A stretch of 13,177 nt of DNA from Deltaproteobacteria bacterium (GCA_030670715.1 DAOVBC010000023.1:1-13177); one strand, 5' to 3'. Counted from the first letter of the stretch, positions 1 through 7,527 are shown. A program made the numbers and translations. Notes: generated by a model from the letters alone, not told the origin.

Positions 1-854
1 ACAAAAGCGTAAAGTGCTTGGCTACCCAGCGCGTTGCTGGCAACCAGTTTGCCTTCATTATACCCTTTTTGCCGATTGGTAATAACCCCTGTGGAAAACA
101 GGTGCATGATTTCATCCGTAAGGAAACGGCTATGGATACCCAGGCCATTTTTCCCCGACAGTCCCGTAACGATGGCCCGGTGCAACGCCCCCAGACCCAC
201 CTGGATCGTTGCGCCGTCCTCCACCAGCCTGGCAGTGTGCCCGGCAATCATGGCAGCAGATTCCGGTTCGGGCGGAACCGTGATGCTAAGAAGCCGCTCA
301 TCGTATTCGACGACCACATCTACGTCGTTGACATGAATACTGCATCGACCCAGCACGCGCGGCATTTCGGTATTGACCTGAACAATTACCAGGTCCGCGG
401 ACTGGACGGCGGCCAGTGAAATGTCCACCGCTATGCCGAGGCTCATCCATCCGAAATCGTCGGGGGGAGACACCTGGACCAAGGCGACATGAACGGGTAT
501 GGCCCGGCTTTTAAGCAGGTTTGGTATGGCGCAAAGGTTTATAGGGGTGATAAAGCGGGTTTTCCGGCGCAACGCTTCATGCTGCAGCGACCCGGGATAA
601 AAAGATTTTAAATTGAAAATTTGATCTACCGATTCGTCGGCGACCAATCCGAAAGGGGCACTCTCCGGGGCCAGCAGGCTGATGATTTCAACATCGGTTA
701 ACTTGCGTGCCGCCTTGAACAATTCCCGAACCAGATGCCGGGGTATGCCCCCGGGAGACCCGACAAAAACCCGGTTCCCCGGTTTGATCAGCCGGATGGC
801 ATCCTCCGCGGTGCGCCGAATCTCAACATAACGGTCGGCCCATAATTTTGTCAT
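1..854 (-). CDS. Acetyl-CoA hydrolase/CoA-transferase family protein, 3' end beyond window
   Basis: Reading from ATG at 854, 284 codons stay open to the left edge, so the C-terminal part is missing. The N-terminus (MTKLWADRYVEI), the segment VQVSPPDDFGWMSLG at about residues 127-140, the VNTEMPR segment near 160-166 and the IHVNDVD segment near 173-179 match the acetyl-CoA hydrolase / 4-hydroxybutyrate CoA-transferase family (family I CoA-transferase fold). Members move CoA between acyl-CoA and a carboxylate, or hydrolyse acyl-CoA, in the cytoplasm. The VGLGAL segment (219-224) fits the glycine-rich substrate loop. Residues 240-243 read I-H-S-R, where the family usually has H-T-E with Glu as the covalent catalyst, so activity may be altered. 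The ATG is supported by AAGGG at 863-867, 8 bases upstream. The gene overlaps the upstream kinase gene by 32 bases in another frame, which suggests translational coupling. In related bacteria this family is often fused to a C-terminal GNAT domain; that cannot be seen here. The family call is strong; the substrate is unknown. Confidence 0.88.
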   Translation of the reverse strand, partial: MTKLWADRYVEIRRTAEDAIRLIKPGNRVFVGSPGGIPRHLVRELFKAARKLTDVEIISLLAPESAPFGLVADESVDQIFNLKSFYPGSLQHEALRRKTRFITPINLCAIPNLLKSRAIPVHVALVQVSPPDDFGWMSLGIAVDISLAAVQSADLVIVQVNTEMPRVLGRCSIHVNDVDVVVEYDERLLSITVPPEPESAAMIAGHTARLVEDGATIQVGLGALHRAIVTGLSGKNGLGIHSRFLTDEIMHLFSTGVITNRQKGYNEGKLVASNALGSQALYAF

Positions 855-2802
855 TCTGTTCGCCCTTAGGTAAAGTAAATAGGAAGTTGATCCACTTGCC
901 TTCTTCGGATTCCACCCATATTTTTCCGCCGTGTTTGGTAATGATCTCCCTGGTAATGAACAGTCCCAGGCCTGCGCTGCGGGAGGTGTCGATCTCCTGG
1001 TTGAAGCGCACGAATTTTCCGAACAGGCGGGCGGTCTTGTCGGGCGACAGCCCCTTGCCGTCGTTCCACACCTCGAATCTGAAGCTTTTTTCTTCACGAA
1101 CGAAGCCGATTCTGATTTTTCCATTCGGACGCCCGTATTTTATAGCGTTGGAAATGAGATTGCGGTATGCGATTTGAAGTAGAACAGGGTCCGCTGTTAT
1201 CGGCAGGGTTTCGGGCAGGGCGTTTTCAATGGTAATGCCTTTCTCGGCGATCGGCTGCTTGAACTCTTCCAGGACCGGTGTTCCGATATCCTTTGACATA
1301 TCCGTAGCGGTCATTGCAAGGCGCATTTCTCCGCTCTCGAGGCGGGCGAGGTCCAGGTAGCTGCGGGTCATGGATACCGCTGCGCCGATGCTTTTTGAGA
1401 TGTTTCGCACCAACGTTGCCTGGGGTTCGCTTAAGGTCCCGACCATTCCGGTGTCAAGGGTTCGGGCCGAGGTGTAAATCACGCCCAGAGTATTCTTTAA
1501 CTCATGCGAAACGAATCCCAGCATATCCAGGTAATTCGTATTGAGCCTCTGGAGGGATGTGTTGGTGTGTTCAAGCTTCGTATTGGCGTTTATGAGCTTT
1601 TCTTCACGGTCGCGCAGGCTTTCCGCCATGGTATTGAAGGTTCGGGTCAGATCGAGGATTTCATCGTTATGGGCAGGCTCCGTTACCTTTTTGCCGGGTT
1701 TTCCCCGGGCGATCTGGTCGGCGGCTTTCGCCAATTGTCTTAAGGAACCGGTCAGGCGCCGCGAAAAAAAGAAACCTGCCCCAAGCACAAAGACCGCAGC
1801 TGCGGCGCAAAATCCACCGTAAAGTTTCCACAGCCCCCGCCGCATGTCGTCATATTTTTCTGCCAGCACCCCGACATAAAGGATCCCGATTACTTGGCCT
1901 GATATATCATGAATAGGATCATAGGCGCTGATATACCAGTCATTGACCACAAACGCCCGGTCATACCAGCTCGAGTCATTTTCGAGAACTTTATCATAGA
2001 CCTCTTCACTCACACGGGTGCCGATGGCCCTGTTTCCGTTTGCCAGGGTGACATTGGTGGCGATGCGGGTATCCCACTGGAAGATGGTAACCGTGCCCAC
2101 ATGGCGGTCATTATATTTTTCGTCCTCAAAAACGATGGACCTGATCTTGTCAACCAGCGCATGGTTACGGTTGAGAAGCACACCCGCATAGAGCGCACCG
2201 ATAATATCGCCGGTTGCATCCCGCACAGGGGCAGCGGCTATTATCGCAATCCCCGCAGACTCAGCGGTCTTGGCACGGCGCTTGGCTTTAGCTGTGGGTT
2301 CGAATGCCATAAATGCGCGTTCTTCAAGATTGCCGCCCTCGGAGCGGAGCCGTTCCGGACCCAATATGGCAAGACCGCTTGTGGTCTTGCCTTTCAGGGC
2401 CCCGCTCACAAAGGCATCATTTGGCAGATAATCTCCCGCATTATAGGGCTCCAGGGTTCGCAGAATCACCCGCCCCCCGGCATCGGTAAGCGACAGGAAA
2501 TCAAAACCGATTTTTTGCCTGGCAGCTTCAAGGGCGGCCCGGACCGCCTGGGATCCAGGCGCGCCATAGGCATTTGCCACCCGCCTGCCGGGGCCGAGCG
2601 CACTCACAAACAGGCCGATCTGATTAATTTCACTGTGAATAACGCTCCAACCGGATCGTAAGTCAAGACGCACGCGGCGCTGGGCCTCGTTTAAAATATT
2701 GCGATTGATAAGGGAAGCACCTAGCAGTGCTCCCAGAATGCAAAAAGCTGCAATCACCACAACAAAATTCAGAAAGATGCGCTTGCTTAATTCTAATCGC
2801 AT
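823..2802 (-). CDS. Membrane sensor histidine kinase with Cache-type periplasmic domain and HAMP
   Basis: This is a 659-residue two-component kinase. A transmembrane helix at about 8-32 is followed by a large extracytoplasmic region (about 35-320) with the pattern of a double or fused Cache sensor: paired segments ending in IIGALYAGVLL (200-210) and VIGILYVGVL (304-313). A second helix lies at about 325-347, then HAMP (about 348-400) and a coiled coil (about 400-425). The HisKA domain has the phosphoacceptor H433 in SHELKNTLG. The HATPase domain has N548/N552 (N box), NDGKGL at 580-585 (G1) and SAGLGL at 609-614 (G2). It probably binds a small molecule outside the membrane and autophosphorylates at H433. 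It starts at ATG 2802, 7 bases after the previous kinase gene stops, with only a weak ribosome site, so it may depend on coupling. The Pro usual in the H-box core is Thr here. Domain calls are solid; the ligand is unknown. Confidence 0.93.
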   Translation of the reverse strand: MRLELSKRIFLNFVVVIAAFCILGALLGASLINRNILNEAQRRVRLDLRSGWSVIHSEINQIGLFVSALGPGRRVANAYGAPGSQAVRAALEAARQKIGFDFLSLTDAGGRVILRTLEPYNAGDYLPNDAFVSGALKGKTTSGLAILGPERLRSEGGNLEERAFMAFEPTAKAKRRAKTAESAGIAIIAAAPVRDATGDIIGALYAGVLLNRNHALVDKIRSIVFEDEKYNDRHVGTVTIFQWDTRIATNVTLANGNRAIGTRVSEEVYDKVLENDSSWYDRAFVVNDWYISAYDPIHDISGQVIGILYVGVLAEKYDDMRRGLWKLYGGFCAAAAVFVLGAGFFFSRRLTGSLRQLAKAADQIARGKPGKKVTEPAHNDEILDLTRTFNTMAESLRDREEKLINANTKLEHTNTSLQRLNTNYLDMLGFVSHELKNTLGVIYTSARTLDTGMVGTLSEPQATLVRNISKSIGAAVSMTRSYLDLARLESGEMRLAMTATDMSKDIGTPVLEEFKQPIAEKGITIENALPETLPITADPVLLQIAYRNLISNAIKYGRPNGKIRIGFVREEKSFRFEVWNDGKGLSPDKTARLFGKFVRFNQEIDTSRSAGLGLFITREIITKHGGKIWVESEEGKWINFLFTLPKGEQNDKIMGRPLC

Positions 2803-2809
2803 GGTTAAC

Positions 2810-4654
2810 TCATAACACCGCCGGCAGCCGACAAATAAAACAGGTCCCTTCGCCCGGCGTGCTTTTCACGGATATGGTGCCTTTGAGGCGATCCAGGATT
2901 TTTTTTACGACCACCAGCCCCAGACCCGTTCCTTCCTGCACGAACGCCCTGGCGTTTGCGGACCTGAAAAATTCCGTAAACAAATGGGGGATATCATTTC
3001 CGGAAATGCCGATGCCGGTGTCCCGGACTTCAAAGCGGACCCAATTGTGGTTATCGCGGGCCAGCATTACGCGCACCGTTCCTCCCGGCGGCGTATATTT
3101 CACGCCATTGGAAATCAGGTTGGTGAACAGTTCGTCCACAAGCTGATCATCGGCCAGGATCCGGGGAAGGGGTTCCTGAATGTCGAAGGCGACATCCACT
3201 TTCTTTTCGGCGGCCAGGATTCGATACGGCTCCATCAGGCTTTTTAATATCCCTTCTGGTTCGACTGGATGCAATATCGTCTTGTGCAGGTCCGACCGTT
3301 TGATGTCAAGTTTCAGCAGGTCGGCAACCATATCTCCCAGGATCTGAAGACGTTTTACGCTGCGGTTGAGGGTTTTTTCCTGTTTGGCCGTCACGGGCCC
3401 GTAACGTTGGTTCCTTATCAGGTTGAGCATGCTTAGGACGGTATTCAATGGTGAGCGCAGCTGGTGGGCGGCTTTCTGCAAAAACCAGGATTTGTCCAGG
3501 TCTCTTTTCAAATTTTCGAGGGACAGGGCGGTTAGATCGGCCATTACGGAAAAATATTTTGCGTCTTCCTCTGAGAAATAATAGGATTCGGCACTGTATA
3601 CACAAAATACTCCCAGCACCATCTTTTCCACGGCCAGGGGCAGACATATCATGGAAGCTATTCCTTCTTTACGGATATCTTCCGGATACTGGAAGTAATC
3701 CTTTTCATCGATTTTGCCGATGGCACTCAACGAGCCCTCGATGATTTTTCGGTTAATGGGGCTTTTGGCAACCTCGATACCTTGCTTGGCTTTCATGTAA
3801 TTTTCGCTGAGACCGAAGGTGGAAGCAAAGATCAGCTTTTCCCTTTGATCGTCCAGCAGCTTGATGGAGCAGGCTTTGACCCCCATTATTTGGGCGGCGG
3901 TTTGGGTGGCCGCGTCCATCAAAGTATGCAGCTCCGAGCAGCTCCCCATTTCCGTGACCATCTTATACAGGGCGGTTAATTTGGCATTGCCGGCATCCAG
4001 CTCTTTGGAAACCCGCAGAAGTTCTCTGCCTTTGGTCCTCAGGCTCAACTTGAGGGAGGTGACCAGAAAGGCGATGATGAACAGAGCGGCAACAAAGATG
4101 GCAAACGGGGGCAGGATTTCAGGAAATTCCAGGCGGTAAAACCACAGGGGGCTGTGAAACATAGCCGGCTGAAGGGGGAGGATTTTCAAGGCCTGCAAAG
4201 CCATCAATCCGCCCAGGACCGCTAAAACAGAGAAGCAATATAAAAAACAGCTCAGCGGTGAGAGCAACATCCCGGCCAGGATGACATGGAAGATTAAAAA
4301 GATAAGCAGCGGGCTGTGTATACTTCCGGTGAAGTAAATCAACAGATAAAGGGCAAAAAAGTCGCACATGATCTGTGTGTGGGCAAAAATAGTGTAGGGT
4401 CTTACTTGCCGATGCTGGCTCGCTTCCAGCCGCCGCCATATGAGATGAAATACGATATTGTAAAGGATGACAAAAAAGATGATGAGACTCAGGGCGGTGA
4501 TAGGCAACGTCCGCCATTGATAGTAGACCAGCCAGCTTCCGATAAGAGCAGCACTGGCAGCGATCCATCTCAGTTGGATGAACCAGTAGACTCTTTCCCT
4601 GAGTTCCTTGCGGAAAAATATCTGTTCCTTAACCAGTTCGTCGCCCAGTTGCAT
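2810..4654 (-). CDS. Membrane histidine kinase with GAF domain
   Basis: From ATG 4654 the protein has 614 residues. The frame is open further upstream to a GTG at 4702, but GAGGAG at 4661-4666 sits 6 bases before the ATG and decides the start. The N-terminal third has about six hydrophobic helices (roughly residues 30-200) with no large periplasmic loop. A GAF domain spans about 225-380, then HisKA with phosphoacceptor H397 in AAHQLRSPLN, and a HATPase domain with N512/N516, DTGIG (545-549) and GTGLGL (575-580). It probably senses a membrane or cytoplasmic cue and phosphorylates a receiver. The residue after the phospho-His is Gln rather than the common Glu, which may affect catalysis. It lies between a stand-alone receiver gene and a second kinase gene, all in the same direction. 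The receiver upstream is a plausible partner, but that pairing is inferred from position only. Confidence 0.93.
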   Translation of the reverse strand: MQLGDELVKEQIFFRKELRERVYWFIQLRWIAASAALIGSWLVYYQWRTLPITALSLIIFFVILYNIVFHLIWRRLEASQHRQVRPYTIFAHTQIMCDFFALYLLIYFTGSIHSPLLIFLIFHVILAGMLLSPLSCFLYCFSVLAVLGGLMALQALKILPLQPAMFHSPLWFYRLEFPEILPPFAIFVAALFIIAFLVTSLKLSLRTKGRELLRVSKELDAGNAKLTALYKMVTEMGSCSELHTLMDAATQTAAQIMGVKACSIKLLDDQREKLIFASTFGLSENYMKAKQGIEVAKSPINRKIIEGSLSAIGKIDEKDYFQYPEDIRKEGIASMICLPLAVEKMVLGVFCVYSAESYYFSEEDAKYFSVMADLTALSLENLKRDLDKSWFLQKAAHQLRSPLNTVLSMLNLIRNQRYGPVTAKQEKTLNRSVKRLQILGDMVADLLKLDIKRSDLHKTILHPVEPEGILKSLMEPYRILAAEKKVDVAFDIQEPLPRILADDQLVDELFTNLISNGVKYTPPGGTVRVMLARDNHNWVRFEVRDTGIGISGNDIPHLFTEFFRSANARAFVQEGTGLGLVVVKKILDRLKGTISVKSTPGEGTCFICRLPAVL

Positions 4655-4660
4655 GGGGAG

Positions 4661-4666
4661 CTCCTC
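4661..4666 (-). promoter_or_regulatory. Ribosome binding site deciding the GAF kinase start
   Basis: On the minus strand the bases read GAGGAG, 6 bases before ATG 4654. The upstream in-frame alternatives, GTG 4702 and ATG 4675, have no purine-rich site at a proper distance. The 614-residue reading is therefore preferred. Confidence 0.75.
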
Positions 4667-4755
4667 TATTCGCATTTTTAGCGGAGTCAGGGTGTAATTC
4701 ACGGCTGTTGGTTAAAGGAAGCCATTCATTCCTTATCATCGGAATTCGAAGATCA

Positions 4756-4800
4756 GGTTTCAGGAGTACGCAGGTTTCAGGTGTCGGGTTTCAGGTGTCA
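4756..4800. repeat. Tandem heptamer array GGTKTCR, four units plus one outlier
   Basis: Four adjacent 7-base units read ggtttca (4773-4779), ggtgtcg (4780-4786), ggtttca (4787-4793) and ggtgtca (4794-4800). An isolated ggtttca lies at 4756-4762. The first and third units are identical, and units differ only at positions 4 and 7. The period is exact. The position is intergenic, which fits a short tandemly repeated repetitive sequence; a regulatory role is not shown. Confidence 0.8.
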
Positions 4801-4973
4801 GGACAGGCAAACACAAGAGCTGAAGCCTTTATACTGAAACTTGGAGTCTAAAGATGCACCCTTTGAGTTTCGCCATGAAAAGGTGATGAATTGTCTCACC
4901 TGCCTCACCCTTCGATATCCGTATAATTCTTCGTTGTCACTGCGTCTCTCCTGACACCTGACACCCGACACCT
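4779..4973. repeat. 25-base inverted repeat pair around a 145-base core
   Basis: The segment 4779-4803 and the reverse complement of 4949-4973 agree at 24 of 25 bases; the mismatch lies at 4790, where the partner base is different. Each arm is built from GGTGTCA-type heptamers: the right arm holds tgacacc (4952-4958), tgacacc (4959-4965) and cgacacc (4966-4972). The match ends at 4778/4974 outside and 4804/4948 inside. No target-site duplication is evident beside the arms, and the core has no transposase. It could be a small non-autonomous element or two heptamer arrays inserted in opposite orientation. Confidence 0.75.
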
Positions 4974-5044
4974 ATTAAGCCTAAAACCCGGAAAGTTTGC
5001 GCTAAATCACCAGCAATCTTGATTTACATTCCCAGAGCCCGGGA

Positions 5045-5458
5045 TCATGCCCGGCTTTCTTCCGCCAGAATATCTTCGATGGTGGTCAACAACTTGTCAG
5101 GATCCACCGGTTTTTCAATAAAGATCGAGACGGGCCAGCTTTCCCCCAGGATGTGCTGGAAGGCATCCGGTCCTTTTTCGGCCATGGTTTTTGGAAACGA
5201 TGTCAGCATCAGAATGGGTATGTCCCGGAATTCGGGGATATTCTGAAGTTTGAAGGCCAGATCAAACCCTTCGGTATCCGTGGCCATCATCACATCCAGA
5301 ATAATAAGATCCGGGAGTTTTTCTTCAATGCGGCGAAACCCTTCTTTGCCGTCGTAGGCGGCCCTGACCTCATAGTTTTTGCTTTCCAGCACGATACGAA
5401 GGGTCTCCACCAGGTCCCGGTCGTCATCGATAACGAGTATATCCTTTGCGGCACTCAT
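5045..5458 (-). CDS. Stand-alone response regulator receiver protein
   Basis: This 137-residue protein is a single CheY-like receiver domain without an output domain. The acidic pocket is D11-D12-D13, the phosphoacceptor is D55 in LIILDVMM, the switch Thr is T86 in MLTS, and the conserved Lys is K116 in EKPVD. The insert ATDTEGFD after the phosphorylation site is longer than in CheY. It would act as a phosphate acceptor or phosphorelay intermediate in the cytoplasm, changing protein contacts rather than binding DNA. It starts at ATG 5458 with AAGGAGG at 5464-5470. It sits between the hydrogenase operon and two histidine kinase genes, which are the likely phosphodonors. Control of the hydrogenase is possible from proximity only. 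The family assignment is secure. Confidence 0.95.
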   Translation of the reverse strand: MSAAKDILVIDDDRDLVETLRIVLESKNYEVRAAYDGKEGFRRIEEKLPDLIILDVMMATDTEGFDLAFKLQNIPEFRDIPILMLTSFPKTMAEKGPDAFQHILGESWPVSIFIEKPVDPDKLLTTIEDILAEESRA

Positions 5459-5463
5459 GTTGG

Positions 5464-5470
5464 CCTCCTT
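5464..5470 (-). promoter_or_regulatory. Strong ribosome binding site of the receiver gene
   Basis: The minus strand reads AAGGAGG, 5 bases before ATG 5458. It is a near-perfect anti-16S match and fits strong, independent translation of the receiver. Confidence 0.8.
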
Positions 5471-5481
5471 TTCATTATAAA

Positions 5482-5510
5482 AGCTGATAGCTCATGGCTC
5501 ATAGCTGATA
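5482..5510. repeat. Tandem heptamer array GCTSATR, four units
   Basis: Four adjacent 7-base units read gctgata (5483-5489), gctcatg (5490-5496), gctcata (5497-5503) and gctgata (5504-5510), with one flanking a at 5482. The outer units are identical, and the inner two differ from them at position 4, one of them also at position 7, giving an A-B-B-A layout. It lies just upstream of the receiver gene, between it and the hydrogenase protease gene, so it could affect receiver mRNA or its promoter. Function is unknown. Confidence 0.75.
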
Positions 5511-5547
5511 GTCTAAAGGATTGAATCCAAATCGATTTTTCCAGACT

Positions 5548-5561
5548 AATAACGAATAACG
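5548..5561. repeat. Two-unit heptamer repeat aataacg
   Basis: Two exact adjacent copies of aataacg lie at 5548-5554 and 5555-5561, just after the hydrogenase protease gene. Two copies could be chance, but the 7-base period matches the other arrays in this window. Confidence 0.5.
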
Positions 5562-5571
5562 CCTAAATGAG

Positions 5572-6078
5572 TTATGCCTCAATTAGGGTGATCTTATCTT
5601 TTTCCGACACTTCCGTCAAAACAAACTCGGAGATTTCGCCAATAACCTGCTCAGCCCTTTTTTTGGCCTCAGACGACAAGCCGCTGCCGAAGCCGAAGTC
5701 GGCTCCCTGTATCGAAACCATCCAGGCCGCCGGATTTCGGTGGTAAAGGGCTTGCAACAAACCCAAAATCAAAGACGGTGTAACCTGGTGGGTCAGGCAG
5801 GGCATTGTTTTGAATTCCGGCTGTATATTAACCCATTGGTGTCCATCCGCCAGCGTCTCCACGGTTGCATCCACAAGCAAAATCGTATTAGCGTTTTTGA
5901 GCGTATCAATCACATCAGGCTCCAGCTGGTGAAGGACCCGCAGGTGAACATCACTGCGATGCTCAAAAATTGGCTGCAGCCGCTTGACGATATAGGGGCC
6001 AATGCCGTCATCCCGGCGCTGGGGATTTCCATAGCCGATGATCCAAAAATCAGATGATGATGCTCCGGCATGCGACAT
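5572..6078 (-). CDS. hoxW: Hydrogenase maturation protease (HoxW/HycI family)
   Basis: The 168-residue product is a nickel-dependent endopeptidase that removes the C-terminal extension of the [NiFe] large subunit after nickel insertion. The N-terminal motif GYGNPQRRDDGIG (15-27) matches the family signature. The three residues that align with the nickel-binding residues of HybD/HycI are D24, D70 (LVDAT) and H97 (THQVTP). The length is typical. It starts at ATG 6078, 3 bases after the hoxH stop, with GGAGG at 6088-6092 inside the end of hoxH. This tight placement, directly downstream of a large subunit that keeps its C-terminal extension, argues that HoxH is its substrate. No other maturation genes (hyp) occur in the window. 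The symbol follows the hox context; the sequence alone gives the family. Confidence 0.94.
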   Translation of the reverse strand: MSHAGASSSDFWIIGYGNPQRRDDGIGPYIVKRLQPIFEHRSDVHLRVLHQLEPDVIDTLKNANTILLVDATVETLADGHQWVNIQPEFKTMPCLTHQVTPSLILGLLQALYHRNPAAWMVSIQGADFGFGSGLSSEAKKRAEQVIGEISEFVLTEVSEKDKITLIEA

Positions 6079-6081
6079 GGT

Positions 6082-7512
6082 CTACGGCCTCCGGATTTCG
6101 TTTAATAGCTCTCCGGCGCAAGTGAAGATCTCGATCTTCAGCGGCATCTGCCCTAAGGCATGGGTGGAGCACGAAAGACAGGGGTCATAGCACCGGATGG
6201 CACCTTCCACCCGGTTTAACAGCCCTTCGCGGATTTCACCGCCGCGAATATATTCCTTGGCCACCAGGTTGACCGAATAATTCATGGCCAGATTGTTGTG
6301 CCCGGTGGCCACGATGAGATTCACTTTTTCAAGAACACCGTATTTGTCCACCTGGTAATGATGGATCAGTGTTCCCCGGGGTGCTTCGATGACGCCGATG
6401 CCTTCGCGGTTTGACGGATCGGCTGTGATGCGGATATCATGGCCGCAGATCAGGTGATCTTCCAGCAGTTCTTCAGCCTTCTCCAGACAGTAGAGCAGTT
6501 CGATCAACCGCGTGTAATGAAAAAGCAGGGTACTGCCTTTAAGGCCGTTTTTAGACAGCTGTTGGTAGTGTTCGAACTCCTGTTGCGCTTCAGACGTTCC
6601 CATGGCGTCGGCGGCATTCAGTCGCCCTAAAGGTCCCACGCGATAACATCCGTCCGGGTATCCATGGGGCTTGAAAAACGGAAACTTCAGATAGGACCAG
6701 GGTTCCACCTGTTCGGCGATGAACTCCAGATAGCGGGACGGATCGAATTCGGCCAGGGTGTTGCCGTCATGGTCCCTCATCCGCATTTTACCGTCGTACA
6801 AGGCCGGACATCCGTTTTCATCCACCAGCCCGGCATAAAGGGATCTAAAATTGGCAAATCGTTTGACTTCCTCCAGGTTTTCTCCGAGCCAGTCTTTGAC
6901 TATATTCAGGGCGGCATAGATGGTTTCATAGGCCTGGCCGAAACCGCTCAACAGATTGTCGCGATCGTCTTCGGCCAGCGGATTCATGACCCCGCCGGGT
7001 ACGGCAAAGGCCGGGTGGATTTTCTTGCCCCCCAGGGCCTTGATGATTTCCTGCCCGAACTTTCGGAGCTGAATTCCTTTTAGGGCCAGATCCGGAAACT
7101 CCCCGATAACGCCCACTATATTGCGTTGGGCCGGATCGCTGTCCCAGCCCAGCAGCAGGTCGGGGCTTGCCAGATGAAAGAAATGCAGGGCATGGGACTG
7201 AATGAACTGTCCCATATGCAGCAGTTCCCTCAAAAGTCCGGCGGTGGGCGGAATATCCACTCCCAGGATCGCATCGCAGGCCTTGACTGAGGCCAGCTGA
7301 TGGCTCACCGGGCAGATCCCGCAGATGCGCTGGGTGATCACGGGCATCTCCTCAAAAGGCCTGCCCTGGCAGAAACGCTCGTAGCCGCGAAACTGGGTAA
7401 CGTGAAAGCGCGACTCGCACACATCGCCGTTTTCATCCAGATGAATAGTGATCTTGCCGTGGCCTTCAATGCGGCTGATGGGATTGATGGTAATTTTTGA
7501 TGATCGGTCCAT
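6082..7512 (-). CDS. hoxH: NAD-linked [NiFe] hydrogenase large subunit HoxH
   Basis: This 476-residue subunit carries the NiFe(CN)2CO site that splits or forms H2. The N-terminal motif RICGIC gives ligands C64 and C67, and the C-terminal DPCLSCSTH (443-451) gives C445 and C448. RIEGH (14-18) and the GWDSDPAQRN segment (about 150-160) are typical of group 3d bidirectional hydrogenases. A 25-residue tail follows H451, so cleavage between H451 and A452 by the adjacent protease is predicted. An upstream in-frame TTG at 7533 is possible, but ATG 7512 has GAGGAGGG 7 bases before it and gives the usual HoxH N-terminus. It follows hoxY by 13 bases and precedes the protease gene by 3 bases. All active-site ligands are present, so it should be functional. 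Confidence 0.97.
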   Translation of the reverse strand: MDRSSKITINPISRIEGHGKITIHLDENGDVCESRFHVTQFRGYERFCQGRPFEEMPVITQRICGICPVSHQLASVKACDAILGVDIPPTAGLLRELLHMGQFIQSHALHFFHLASPDLLLGWDSDPAQRNIVGVIGEFPDLALKGIQLRKFGQEIIKALGGKKIHPAFAVPGGVMNPLAEDDRDNLLSGFGQAYETIYAALNIVKDWLGENLEEVKRFANFRSLYAGLVDENGCPALYDGKMRMRDHDGNTLAEFDPSRYLEFIAEQVEPWSYLKFPFFKPHGYPDGCYRVGPLGRLNAADAMGTSEAQQEFEHYQQLSKNGLKGSTLLFHYTRLIELLYCLEKAEELLEDHLICGHDIRITADPSNREGIGVIEAPRGTLIHHYQVDKYGVLEKVNLIVATGHNNLAMNYSVNLVAKEYIRGGEIREGLLNRVEGAIRCYDPCLSCSTHALGQMPLKIEIFTCAGELLNEIRRP

Positions 7513-7519
7513 GGAGACA

Positions 7520-7527
7520 CCCTCCTC
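7520..7527 (-). promoter_or_regulatory. Ribosome binding site deciding the hoxH start
   Basis: The minus strand reads GAGGAGGG, 7 bases before ATG 7512, and overlaps the hoxY stop codon (7526-7528). This supports the ATG over the in-frame TTG at 7533 and implies coupling of hoxY and hoxH translation. Confidence 0.85.

Larger units (their letters stand above)
4655..5044. other. Non-coding spacer between receiver and GAF kinase genes
   Basis: This 390-base spacer holds no convincing gene. It contains a heptamer array at 4773-4800, a single related unit at 4756-4762, and an inverted partner array at 4952-4972. Between them (4804-4948) only very short frames occur, for example a 10-codon plus-strand frame. 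A TATAAA-like box is visible on the minus strand near 4825-4835, but no matching -35 element is seen, so a promoter for the kinase genes is possible and unproven. No intrinsic terminator with a U-run was found after the receiver gene. Confidence 0.6.

Noticed and set aside
1909..2661. A 250-codon plus-strand open frame
   Set aside because: It lies opposite the Cache kinase gene, has no recognisable domain, and the minus-strand reading has full kinase motifs. It is an antisense shadow.
4804..4948. Core between inverted repeats as an insertion sequence
   Set aside because: At 145 bases it is too short for a transposase and no target-site duplication is seen; at most a non-autonomous element.
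5039..5054. CCGGG-atcatg-CCCGG hairpin at the end of the receiver gene as a terminator
   Set aside because: It overlaps the stop codon and is not followed by a U-run on the minus strand.
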